Part shown: one piece after another, positions 27,027-35,432 of the stretch
Layout: every line of letters starts with the position of its first letter
Numbering within the stretch: position 1 is the first letter of the stretch
Origin: an uncultured Eubacterium sp.
GTDB lineage: Bacteria > Bacillota > Clostridia > Lachnospirales > Lachnospiraceae
Direction of reading: 5' to 3'
Assembly: GCA_910589595.1 (NCBI GenBank)
Contig: CAJUTM010000001.1
Span: forward strand, 124,001 to 188,000
Length of the DNA: 64,000 nucleotides
Position numbers and translations under genes: made by a program
Notes under the pieces: model-generated
Database searches by the model: none
What the model was told of the DNA's origin: nothing
Seen by the model: only the letters and a program-made list of their open reading frames with translations

Positions 27027-28637
27027 ATGATTCAAGCGAGCAACATATCATTACGTTTTGGCAAAAAGGCCCTCTTTGAAGAGGTCAATATAAAATTTAC
27101 GGAAGGTAACTGCTATGGTATTATCGGCGCCAACGGAGCCGGTAAATCTACTTTCCTGAAAATATTATCCGGAGAATTAGAGCCTACGACCGGTGAAATC
27201 AGTCTCGGAGCGGGACAGCGTCTGTCCGTGCTGGAGCAGGACCACTTTAAATACGACGATCAGGTCGTGCTGGATACGGTTATTGCCGGCAACCAGAGAC
27301 TTTTTGATATTATGAAAGAAAAGGACGCCATTTACGCAAAGGAAGATTTTACTGAGGAAGACGGCATCCGTGCAAGCGAATTGGAAGCCGAATTTGCCAC
27401 AATGAACGGTTGGGAAGCAGAAGCTGACGCCGCTACTTTACTAAATGGTTTAGGTATTGAAACAGAAGTCCATAATAAAATAATGAGCGAATTGCCGGAT
27501 ACGGATAAAGTGAAAATCCTGCTTGCCCGCGCTCTTTTCGGCAATCCTGACATTCTTCTTCTCGACGAGCCGACGAACCATTTGGATTTGGATTCCATCC
27601 GCTGGTTAGAGGAGTTTTTAATTGATTTTGAAAATACTATTATCGTAGTGTCGCACGACCGCTATTTCTTAAATAAAGTTTGTACGCATACGGTTGACCT
27701 CGATTATGGCAAAATGCAGATTTATGCAGGTAACTACGACTTCTGGTATGAGTCCAGCCAGTTGATGATTAAGCAGATGAAAGAAGCGAACAAAAAGAAA
27801 GAAGAAAAAATCAAGGAATTGCAGGAATTTATTCAGCGATTCAGCGCTAACGCTTCCAAATCCAAACAGGCTACTTCAAGAAAACGTGCTCTGGAAAAAA
27901 TCGAGCTGGATACACTGCGTCCTTCCAGCCGCAAATATCCCTACGTTGATTTCAAACCTGACCGCGAAATCGGCAACGAAGTATTAACGGTAACAAATCT
28001 GAGTAAAACAATAGACGGCGAAAAAGTACTCGACAATGTATCTTTCACCGTTGGCCACGACGATAAAATTGCTTTTGTCGGCTCATACGGCATTGCTGCC
28101 ACGACGCTTTTCCAGATTTTGGCAGGCGAAATGGAGCCGGACGAGGGAGACTACAAATGGGGAATTACTACTTCTAATTCGTATTTCCCGAAAGATAACA
28201 CCCCTTATTTTACAAGCAATGATACAATCGTTGACTGGTTGATGCCTTTTTCTCCCGAAAAAGACGCTACTTATGTCCGCGGTTTTCTCGGACGGATGCT
28301 CTTTAAAGGCGAGGATGGACTGAAAAAAGTAAACGTTCTCTCCGGCGGCGAAAAAGTGCGCGTTATGTTGTCAAAGATGATGATGCTTGGCTCTAATGTA
28401 TTATTGCTCGACGAGCCGACAAACCATTTGGATATGGAATCCATCACATCTGTCAACAACGGTTTAATTAAATTTCCCGGCGTCGTCCTCTTCACATCAC
28501 AAGACCACCAGTTTATTCAGACGATTGCCAACCGGATTATTGAATTCACGCCAAACGGCATGATTGATAAAGTAACAACTTACGACGAATATCTGGACAA
28601 CGACGAGATGGCTCGTAAACGTCAGGCATTAAGCTAA
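27027..28637 (+). CDS. ABC-F ATPase (YbiT/Ettan-type)
   Basis: This soluble ABC-F protein has 536 residues and two nucleotide-binding domains without membrane segments. NBD1 has Walker A GANGAGKST (34-42) and LLLDEPTNHLDL, but its signature is SELPDTDKVKI rather than LSGGQ. NBD2 has LSGGEKVRV and LLLDEPTNHLDM, but its Walker A reads GSYGIAATT (352-360) with Ala358 in the lysine position. A charged linker sits near 250-290. The order fits YbiT, which acts on ribosomes. GGAGG precedes the start. Confidence 0.9.
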   Translation: MIQASNISLRFGKKALFEEVNIKFTEGNCYGIIGANGAGKSTFLKILSGELEPTTGEISLGAGQRLSVLEQDHFKYDDQVVLDTVIAGNQRLFDIMKEKDAIYAKEDFTEEDGIRASELEAEFATMNGWEAEADAATLLNGLGIETEVHNKIMSELPDTDKVKILLARALFGNPDILLLDEPTNHLDLDSIRWLEEFLIDFENTIIVVSHDRYFLNKVCTHTVDLDYGKMQIYAGNYDFWYESSQLMIKQMKEANKKKEEKIKELQEFIQRFSANASKSKQATSRKRALEKIELDTLRPSSRKYPYVDFKPDREIGNEVLTVTNLSKTIDGEKVLDNVSFTVGHDDKIAFVGSYGIAATTLFQILAGEMEPDEGDYKWGITTSNSYFPKDNTPYFTSNDTIVDWLMPFSPEKDATYVRGFLGRMLFKGEDGLKKVNVLSGGEKVRVMLSKMMMLGSNVLLLDEPTNHLDMESITSVNNGLIKFPGVVLFTSQDHQFIQTIANRIIEFTPNGMIDKVTTYDEYLDNDEMARKRQALS

Positions 28638-28666
28638 ACTTTCAAAATGATAAAGGAGATGATACT

Positions 28667-29980
28667 TTGGGCCCCAGTGACGCGGTAAATATATTAGTTT
28701 TAGTTATATTGCTTATTTTATCCGCCTTTTTTTCTTCTGCTGAAACAGCATTGACGACAGCAAACAAAATTCGTCTGCGCGCCTTGGCGGAAGAAAAGAA
28801 CAAAGCTGCTAAGCGGGTACTGAAACTGGTTGAAGAACCATCTAAAATGCTTAGCGCAATATTAATTTGTAACAATGTTGTAAACCTCTCTGCTTCATCC
28901 TTTTCCACAACATATGCTTTCAGCATTTGTCAACGGCTCGGGTGGCAGCAGAGTGCAAGTATCGGAGCGGGAATTGCTACGGGTATACTGACCGTTTTAA
29001 TTCTTATTTTTGGTGAAATCACACCTAAGAATCTGGCTACCAGAAACGCTGAAAAGTTAGCGCTTTTCTATTCCCGTCCAATTTTATTTTTTACAAACAT
29101 ATTGACACCCGTTATATTTATCGTCAATCAATTTTCGCGTTTTCTGCTGTTTATTATGAGAATTGATACATCAAAGAAAGAATCCGCGATTACTGAAGAC
29201 GAACTGCGCACCTTTGTAGACGTCAGCCACGAAGAGGGCGTTATCGAGAGCGAAGAACGGCAAATGATTACCAACATCGTTGACTTTGGCGATTCTCTGG
29301 CAAAGGACGTTATGATTCCCCGTATGGATATTACAATGGTCGATTCGGCTATTTCTTACGAAGAACTGCTTACCGTGTTTACTGAAAATAAATTTGCCCG
29401 TTTACCGGTATATGAAGAAACCATTGACAATATTATCGGTATCATCAACTTAAAAGATTTCGTATTTTATAAAGGAAACAAAGAAAACTTAGATATAAAA
29501 ACATTGATTCGGGAAGCCCATGTTACTTACGAGTACAAAAATGTCGCTGAACTCTTTATGGAAATGAGAAAAGACTCTATTCCAATGACAATCGTCCTTG
29601 ACGAATACGGCGCTCTGGCCGGATTGATTACGATTGAGGACCTCATTGAAGAAATCGTCGGTGAACTTCGCGATGAATACGACGCGGACGAAGAAGATGA
29701 TATCCAAAAAATCAGTGATACCGTCTATCAGGTACTTGGCTCCACTTCCTTAGACGACATTGCCGAGACATTAAGTCTCCCACTGACTTCTGACGATTAT
29801 GACTCAATTGCCGGACATATTATCAACCTTCTTCAACATTTTCCAAACGTCGGTGAAACGGCCGAAGATAAGTACGGCATCTATACGGTTCTCGACGCGG
29901 ACGGAAACCGAATTGATAAAATCCGCCTTGAAATCAAACCAAGAGAAGACGAAGAGGACGAGGAAGAAAGCGAAGATTAA
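28667..29980 (+). CDS. CNNM/CorC-type membrane protein (hemolysin family)
   Basis: The 437-residue protein has an N-terminal DUF21/CNNM membrane domain (about 1-160, SAFFSSAETALTTANKIRLRALAEE), two CBS domains (about 200-320, with KDVMIPRMDITMV and TIEDLIEEIVGEL) and a C-terminal CorC_HlyC domain. Such proteins are linked to magnesium or cobalt efflux. The start is a TTG with GGAG 8 nt upstream. The 29-bp gap to the ABC-F gene suggests co-transcription. Confidence 0.92.
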   Translation: MGPSDAVNILVLVILLILSAFFSSAETALTTANKIRLRALAEEKNKAAKRVLKLVEEPSKMLSAILICNNVVNLSASSFSTTYAFSICQRLGWQQSASIGAGIATGILTVLILIFGEITPKNLATRNAEKLALFYSRPILFFTNILTPVIFIVNQFSRFLLFIMRIDTSKKESAITEDELRTFVDVSHEEGVIESEERQMITNIVDFGDSLAKDVMIPRMDITMVDSAISYEELLTVFTENKFARLPVYEETIDNIIGIINLKDFVFYKGNKENLDIKTLIREAHVTYEYKNVAELFMEMRKDSIPMTIVLDEYGALAGLITIEDLIEEIVGELRDEYDADEEDDIQKISDTVYQVLGSTSLDDIAETLSLPLTSDDYDSIAGHIINLLQHFPNVGETAEDKYGIYTVLDADGNRIDKIRLEIKPREDEEDEEESED

Positions 29981-30043
29981 TGATAAGCCTGACGATGGCA
30001 AATCTTTTTCCCCCGCATATTAAAGTATTGGCGCCACCATCTT

Positions 30044-30412
30044 TTAATTGACAATCAGATTGCGGCGCACCGATACTTTACACGTTTTTCCGTTCGTCAT
30101 CCGATACGAACCGATTGCTTCTATATCCATTTGCCCCAGTGCAAAATTGATATCATGTACCTTTATCGTCACATCTGCTTTTCCGTCCAGCTTGCGTATC
30201 ATTGCCTGAAGAAAGGCTGCCATCATCTCATTTTGATTGCTAATCCCATACCCTCCCCCAAATATAACCTCTTCCATTGTTTGCGACATAGCTTCTGCAA
30301 GCGAATTTTCCAACTGTTCCTCCTGCCATGTCTTTGTATTTATATTATTCTGTATCATTGCAACTAAAAATATGGAACTGATTCCTATTACGGAAACAAT
30401 TATTGTTTTCAC
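30044..30412 (-). CDS. pseudopilin-like secretion component (Tad-like locus, last gene)
   Basis: The product has 122 residues, beginning MKTIIVSVIGISSIFLVAMIQN, a membrane helix at the N-terminus, then a soluble domain. The layout (short N-terminal helix, Gln/Asn-rich stem, beta-rich tail) resembles TadE/TadG-type minor pseudopilins, but I cannot assign a family by motif. It lies 26 bp after the preceding gene on the same strand and is last in the run. Exact role unknown. Confidence 0.65.
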   Translation of the reverse strand: MKTIIVSVIGISSIFLVAMIQNNINTKTWQEEQLENSLAEAMSQTMEEVIFGGGYGISNQNEMMAAFLQAMIRKLDGKADVTIKVHDINFALGQMDIEAIGSYRMTNGKTCKVSVRRNLIVN

Positions 30413-30438
30413 AAATACCTCTCTTTCTCCGCACTATC

Positions 30439-30762
30439 TTATCGGGCATAACCATCAATTACATAACGTTTCTTTGTCTGTGTCATCGGAAACACAAACT
30501 CATATTGCATCGTCACTCTCGCATCCTTATCATTTTTCCCATAGCAGCGGACGGATAACTGATATCCCTGCCGCTCCGCCTCTGTTACACAATCACGAAT
30601 TACCGTACTATCAAAATAGCTGTCCTCAAGCTGCCTGACGATTCCCGCAAAATATTCTTTGGCGCCGCAATATTGCATATTCAGGGAAACATAGGTAACG
30701 CTAATCCAAAACAAAGCCGTCAGAAAGATAAAGAGAACAAACTGACTCACAATTCCCCTCAT
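30439..30762 (-). CDS. pseudopilin-like membrane-anchored protein
   Basis: The 107-residue protein starts MRGIVSQFVLFIFLTALFWI, a single N-terminal helix, followed by a soluble part with two cysteines (CVTE and RCYG) that could form a disulfide. It overlaps the start of the next gene by 4 nt, so translation is coupled. It fits a TadE-like minor pilin in this locus by layout only. No diagnostic motif is visible. Confidence 0.65.
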   Translation of the reverse strand: MRGIVSQFVLFIFLTALFWISVTYVSLNMQYCGAKEYFAGIVRQLEDSYFDSTVIRDCVTEAERQGYQLSVRCYGKNDKDARVTMQYEFVFPMTQTKKRYVIDGYAR

Positions 30763-31202
30763 TCCATCACTCTCCCATCCACTAATAACTGTATTGTCTT
30801 CTCTGCCGTTTTTCCCGAAACCGGACTTTTCACCTCTATTTCCACTTCGTGTATACCAGCCCGCTCCGTAGAAAATCTTCCGCCGTCAATTCCCGCCGTA
30901 TGGCACCGGAATATTAAATGTGAACTTATATCATTCCCTCTCTCATCCCTTGCCTGTGCCATCTGCGACAGCAACAGCCCCTGCCCCTGTGCGACCCGCA
31001 TACTCTGCGCTAATAATTGGGGGCCGTCGCCTGAAATATAAGTCCTGTTCTCAACAGGCGGGTTCTTTTTATCTGTCATGCCGAACTGCTTCCACTGCCA
31101 GAAGAGCACGAGACAAAGAAGCACCGCCAGCACCACAGGCAGAACGACGAGACAAAGGGATACCCGCTTTTTTATAACAAAGATATCAGTTGTAATCCCC
31201 AT
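30759..31202 (-). CDS. membrane-anchored extracytoplasmic protein of the Tad-like locus
   Basis: The chosen ATG gives 147 residues with GGAGG 9 nt upstream. Twelve extra in-frame codons upstream lie inside the tiny gene at 31172. A hydrophobic helix (about 13-35, SLCLVVLPVVLAVLLCLVLF) anchors a soluble domain ending in a beta-strand region (FSTERAGIHEVEIEVKSP). It overlaps the preceding 31-codon gene and the following gene. No known domain is recognised. Operon position suggests a pilus or secretion accessory. Confidence 0.7.
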   Translation of the reverse strand: MGITTDIFVIKKRVSLCLVVLPVVLAVLLCLVLFWQWKQFGMTDKKNPPVENRTYISGDGPQLLAQSMRVAQGQGLLLSQMAQARDERGNDISSHLIFRCHTAGIDGGRFSTERAGIHEVEIEVKSPVSGKTAEKTIQLLVDGRVME

Positions 31203-31267
31203 ATAACAAAACCTCCAAATATAATTAGTGCTATCCATTCACTGTATTGTTCCAGCAAATCTTCCAT
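31172..31267 (-). CDS. tiny membrane peptide, 31 residues
   Basis: The frame is preceded by AAAGGA at 7-8 nt and encodes MEDLLEQYSEWIALIIFGGF then VIWGLQLISLL: an acidic N-terminus and one hydrophobic helix. It starts 14 nt after the TadB/C gene stop and overlaps the next gene by 31 nt in another frame. It is short for a Flp pilin (usually 50-70) and lacks a clear processing site, but it sits where a tiny pilin or assembly peptide would be. This is the gene most likely to be missed by automatic annotation. Confidence 0.55.
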   Translation of the reverse strand: MEDLLEQYSEWIALIIFGGFVIWGLQLISLL

Positions 31268-31280
31268 ACGCTCATCCTTT

Positions 31281-32471
31281 CTATCCCTGCGCCATCTGCA
31301 AAACAAATATAAACGCATCCAAAACAATCTTCCCACCGGCGATTAACATGGGAATCTGCTTTACGAGCTGAAAAGCGGACAGCGCAATTTGCTGGCGGTT
31401 TAATTCCCTTTGTTCAATCATCCGCTGATTCTGCTCCACGAGAAAATAAACCTGCTTCTGTATATCCGGATTGCCATTGCTGCTAAAAGAATACAGAAGT
31501 TTCATTCCGGAATGTAATTCCGGCAAATCCCGATTGCGAAAAAATTGTACATACGGTATCAGGGAATTTGGCTGTTCATAAATATTTTCCAGCAGACGGC
31601 GGACTTCTTCTGCCAATTCCCCCCGCAAACCGTGACAGGACTGTTGCAGCGCATGATATACGCTGTCCTGCTGCAAATATAGCGATACGCTCCACAGCCA
31701 GTAGGGAAACTCCTCCTCAAGGGTGTCTCCGAACCGGTGGCTGCTGTCGAGCCATGACTTTGCGCAATTGTTATAAACAAAGAGAACAAATAGTGGCAAC
31801 GAAACTAAAACTACAGTTGTAGATACCTGATAAACCGTCATATTTTCTACTCTATGCACTATATTACAGGGCAGAATCATATGAGTGGCACAGCACATGA
31901 GAAGAGCAAAAACAGCCGCCAGAAAAAACTCTTTTCTCAAAAAAGATTTCTTTTTCTGATAGACGGCAGTGCGTTGTTTCCAACTCTGCAAATCCCCTAA
32001 CATCATGTCAATAGCGGTAATAACTTCTCCTCCCGTCTTTTCGATTTGCGCTATGTAGCGGTGCATCATCTCCAGTCTTCTACTATTGTAGATACTCTCA
32101 ATTTCGCAGAATGCACCTGACAATATTGTTTTTCCCTGTCCGTTCCCGCCCGTTTCCATAATATAGATTGCGCGCTGAATCGCCTGATATATATTGCTCT
32201 TTTCTTCAAAAAGATTGCAACAGTCCTCCCATGCCATCCTTACATGACCCAGCCTCTTATATGAACAGAGAAACTGCTCCATATAAACCGTCACTTCGTA
32301 ATAATCCTCTTTGGCACATTCTCCTTTTCTGCTAATTTTATAATAGAAAAGGGCGTACGCCTGCGATAAAATGAGCAGAACTGCCGCATATAGCCAGTGC
32401 AGACGAAATCCGCCAATGAAACAGGCATAAAAGACGAGCATAAAAACTGATATGATTATTCTTTTCTTCAT
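31281..32471 (-). CDS. TadB/TadC-like pilus assembly membrane protein
   Basis: The 396-residue protein has an N-terminal pair of membrane helices (5-45), a cytoplasmic block (about 60-180), a second helix pair (about 185-235) and a C-terminal helix (about 370-392). This is the T2SF/TadB fold seen in type II and Tad machines, where it forms the inner-membrane platform with the CpaF ATPase. One protein appears to serve for the usual TadB plus TadC pair. It overlaps the cpaF gene by 4 nt. Confidence 0.7.
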   Translation of the reverse strand: MKKRIIISVFMLVFYACFIGGFRLHWLYAAVLLILSQAYALFYYKISRKGECAKEDYYEVTVYMEQFLCSYKRLGHVRMAWEDCCNLFEEKSNIYQAIQRAIYIMETGGNGQGKTILSGAFCEIESIYNSRRLEMMHRYIAQIEKTGGEVITAIDMMLGDLQSWKQRTAVYQKKKSFLRKEFFLAAVFALLMCCATHMILPCNIVHRVENMTVYQVSTTVVLVSLPLFVLFVYNNCAKSWLDSSHRFGDTLEEEFPYWLWSVSLYLQQDSVYHALQQSCHGLRGELAEEVRRLLENIYEQPNSLIPYVQFFRNRDLPELHSGMKLLYSFSSNGNPDIQKQVYFLVEQNQRMIEQRELNRQQIALSAFQLVKQIPMLIAGGKIVLDAFIFVLQMAQG

Positions 32472-33529
32472 ACGCCACCTCCCGACGGAAGCACAATCCC
32501 CTCCTCGCGAAACCGCTCTGATATATGGTGTGGCAAGTTACAATCCACCGGGTTCCCATCCTCCATCAGCATTATTATCTGATTTATCGTTTCTTCCCAT
32601 CCTCTTGCATAACGCTCAAAAAGCGCTATCTGCTCGATACGCCGGAGTATTTTCCCGTCTTCCCCTCTTATTTTCTTTACTAAAATGCCCACATCCAGAT
32701 AACGGTAAGTATCATTTTCAATCCGCTTCAAATCTTCCTGTCCGCCCGCCATATTTTTCATTCTCTCTGGAATATTACGCACATCATCCGTATGAATCGT
32801 AGTGATTCCGCTGGCTCCCGTACTGAGCGTCTCCAACAGGTAACGAATTTCCGTGGAGCGGATTTCCGACAAAATAATCCAGTCCGGCAATTGCCGCAGG
32901 CAGGCCTTTATCGCTTCCATATAAGTAAAGTTCTCGGCCACTTTCATCTCGACACAGTCTTTATTGGGGTTTATTTTCTGATAATGGATTTCCAGCACAT
33001 CTTCAATCGTGATGACCCGCTCTCTAGCGGGAATAAACTGCGTCAGATATTTTAGCAGTTCCGTCTTTCCCGCTCCGGACAGACCGCATATGACGATACT
33101 GAAATGCGCCCCGATACATTGATGGAGGAAAGAGAGGACACTTTCGCTGCAATACCCCTCTTCTACTAAATTTCCCTTTTTCAAACGCCGGATGGCCGGC
33201 GTCTTTCTCAACGACAGTGACGTTCCCGTATGCGCCACGCTCTGATGGACAATACTGATACGCAGTTCTTCAGTTTCCGCCTCCATAACCGGATGTGTCC
33301 GGTTAATGACCTGATTAGTCACATTGGCAATCAACGTCACGAGCCGCTCCACAAAATCAGCCGAGAGAATGTCCGCAGCCATATATCTTCCTCTCTCTAA
33401 ATCATCAATCCACAACTGCTTTCCATTCCAATTAATATCCGTCACTTTATCTTCAATCAGATATGGATAAAGGACTCCAAAATCCTGACGTTTCAATAAA
33501 TACTTTTTTTGAAAATCATTCATCCCCAA
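32468..33529 (-). CDS. cpaF: CpaF/TadA-type secretion ATPase
   Basis: The 353-residue protein has the GspE/CpaF layout: an N-terminal segment, a LSLRKTPAIR loop, Walker A GLSGAGKT (149-156), ITIEDVLEIHY (Asp box), Walker B DWIILSEIRSTE and the His-containing GASGITTIHTDD. It powers assembly or retraction of Tad/Flp pili. It is shorter than typical CpaF (420-500) because it lacks the long N-terminal domain. It overlaps the neighbours on both sides by 4 and 10 nt. Confidence 0.92.
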   Translation of the reverse strand: MGMNDFQKKYLLKRQDFGVLYPYLIEDKVTDINWNGKQLWIDDLERGRYMAADILSADFVERLVTLIANVTNQVINRTHPVMEAETEELRISIVHQSVAHTGTSLSLRKTPAIRRLKKGNLVEEGYCSESVLSFLHQCIGAHFSIVICGLSGAGKTELLKYLTQFIPARERVITIEDVLEIHYQKINPNKDCVEMKVAENFTYMEAIKACLRQLPDWIILSEIRSTEIRYLLETLSTGASGITTIHTDDVRNIPERMKNMAGGQEDLKRIENDTYRYLDVGILVKKIRGEDGKILRRIEQIALFERYARGWEETINQIIMLMEDGNPVDCNLPHHISERFREEGIVLPSGGGV

Positions 33530-33951
33530 ACACCTCGCCTCTTGTTTTTTGCAAATCTGCGCATAAATTCCTGATTCGTCTCCTGCGAAAACGGGTCGTC
33601 ACGCCGCTCCATAAACTGTTGTACCGCCAGTACATCATCCCTGCTGAAGTGCCACTCCTCTTTCACTTTTTCTGTCTGCAAAACCGGAGAAAAACGTATT
33701 TGGGGCATTGGTTTTTCTTTTGAATGCGCCCGACGTTCCACCACTGTTATAGTAATCGTAAATGGCGTTTCCTTTCCCCTCCCATAGCGTCTCTTTTCTC
33801 CCGTTTTCATGTAATAGCGATGGCCGTACTGGTCTCTGACACAGCCTTTGACAATATACTTTCCCGCCCTGTTTTCCTTTAAGTTACCGTATTCTACTTT
33901 TGTCTCCATAACAGCGTCTTCCCGCTTGTCACAGTCATCTTTCCAACTCAT
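33520..33951 (-). CDS. unknown cytoplasmic protein of the Tad-like locus
   Basis: A basic 143-residue protein, with no membrane helix, has a central RYYMKTGEKRRYGRGKE region followed by a beta-rich TITITVVERR segment and a basic C-terminus. I recognise no family. It overlaps cpaF by 10 nt. The start is uncertain: an ATG at 33951 has GGGAGG directly before it (too close), a TTG lies at 33963, and another ATG at 33909 has a weak site. The tight overlap suggests a role with the ATPase. Confidence 0.6.
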   Translation of the reverse strand: MSWKDDCDKREDAVMETKVEYGNLKENRAGKYIVKGCVRDQYGHRYYMKTGEKRRYGRGKETPFTITITVVERRAHSKEKPMPQIRFSPVLQTEKVKEEWHFSRDDVLAVQQFMERRDDPFSQETNQEFMRRFAKNKRRGVWG

Positions 33952-33995
33952 CCCCTCCCACAAAAAAGTTTTCCATCTCTCTTTGTCTAACCCCT

Positions 33996-35432
33996 TTAAT
34001 TCATCCGCAAAGAGATAACGGGGAGCCGTCTATTCAGCCGTCCGTCCCGAAATGATTTACCCCGCACGTCAACCGGCAATACCGCTCCGCTCTTACTCTG
34101 TGCGGTCACTCCATAACATAAGACATCTTTCGTTACATACTCCCCCTCATAGAAAACCAATCTGCTTCTCTCACATTGTATGCGGGGGTCTTCCGGTAAC
34201 TTCTTCACCCGTTTTACCCGTCTCCTGTCCTCTCTCTCCCTGTTGCCTTTTATAACGTTCTTTTTCTTCTCTTTCTTTTCTTCCCTTTCACCAATATAAT
34301 AGCCGCCCTTTTGCCGCTTGAGTACCCAACCCGCTCTTGTCTTTAAGACAAAAGCGCCTTTACCCCCTCTTAACAGACAAAGACCTTTTCTGTAAGAATA
34401 CGGCTCCACTACAACCTGTTTTCTGCTCTTCCAATTCCTTTTTACAATTACGTTAGCAGAAGAGGCAATATACAATTGCCCGATACTCGCATTCTTTTCC
34501 AACATGCAGGAACCCGCCAGCCACACCGGACGCTCCTCGTCATCCCGATTCACTTCTATGCTGCCACCGCTAATCTCTAACTCCGAATGTGCTTCCGTAT
34601 AAATGGCGCCTCCACGCTGCGAAGCATAATTGTCCTGTATGAATCCACCCGAAATAGTACATATGCCCCGATTGTATAAAGCGCCGCCCGCCCCTCCATA
34701 CCTCTTTCCGGCAGTCTCATACGCGACCGCCCTGTTTCCTTTTATGACACCGCCCCTTACTTTCAACTCCCCCTCATTGTAAATGGCGGCGCCAAGTCCT
34801 TCAAAACCTTTGACGGCTCCGGCTCCTCTCACCTGATTATCTGTTATCTTTCCCCTGTAAATAATCATGCGACCGCCTTTTTCTATCCGCACGCCTGCGC
34901 CACAGGATACATTTTCATTGTTCGATAATTGTCCGCCATCGATAATGCACTGTGCTCCCGACTGAACCCAGATGGCTCCTCCGCCGTCTACCGCCAGTTT
35001 CCGGTTTACATTCCTCTTCCAAACAGCGCCTGCACCGACAATCGTTTTGCCGCTCCTTGCCTCCAGTAATCTCCCGAATACGTTTCCGGCAGCGCCGGAA
35101 GAATTTCCCGCTCCCGATACAGTGACATTTTTCCACTCGCACCGGACTCCCATCATTAAAAACAAAGTTCCCCCATACAGCACCCCTCTCTTCTTTCCAC
35201 GCCGCAAAGTATACCGCTTTCCGTCAATCACCTTATGGCCGCGTATCGTTATCGGGCGTAACAGCGAAATATCTGCACCCAGTTCAATCTGTTTTTTCTG
35301 TTCACATTCCAACACTTCTTTCAGTTCTTCAAAGTCCTTTACAATGACTTTCGCCTGCACCGGAAACGACAAAAGAATCGTTTCGGATAAAATGAGCGCG
35401 AACAGGATGATTCGTATCCATCTGCCTTTCAT
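33996..35432 (-). CDS. secreted right-handed beta-helix protein in the Tad-like locus
   Basis: The 478-residue protein has a signal peptide (1-27: MKGRWIRIILFALILSETIL) and then a repeat-rich domain (about 100-320). It shows recurrent GGGAIWVQSG, GAGVRIEKGG, LGAAIYNEGEL, GGALYNRG and GGAIYTEAHSELEISGG turns, the pattern of polymorphic beta-helix surface proteins. A Lys/Arg/Glu-rich linker (about 385-420) leads to a compact tail. It overlaps the TadZ-like gene by 4 nt and is 44 bp from the next gene, so it belongs to the locus. A surface adhesin or tip role is inferred. Confidence 0.8.
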   Translation of the reverse strand: MKGRWIRIILFALILSETILLSFPVQAKVIVKDFEELKEVLECEQKKQIELGADISLLRPITIRGHKVIDGKRYTLRRGKKRGVLYGGTLFLMMGVRCEWKNVTVSGAGNSSGAAGNVFGRLLEARSGKTIVGAGAVWKRNVNRKLAVDGGGAIWVQSGAQCIIDGGQLSNNENVSCGAGVRIEKGGRMIIYRGKITDNQVRGAGAVKGFEGLGAAIYNEGELKVRGGVIKGNRAVAYETAGKRYGGAGGALYNRGICTISGGFIQDNYASQRGGAIYTEAHSELEISGGSIEVNRDDEERPVWLAGSCMLEKNASIGQLYIASSANVIVKRNWKSRKQVVVEPYSYRKGLCLLRGGKGAFVLKTRAGWVLKRQKGGYYIGEREEKKEKKKNVIKGNREREDRRRVKRVKKLPEDPRIQCERSRLVFYEGEYVTKDVLCYGVTAQSKSGAVLPVDVRGKSFRDGRLNRRLPVISLRMN

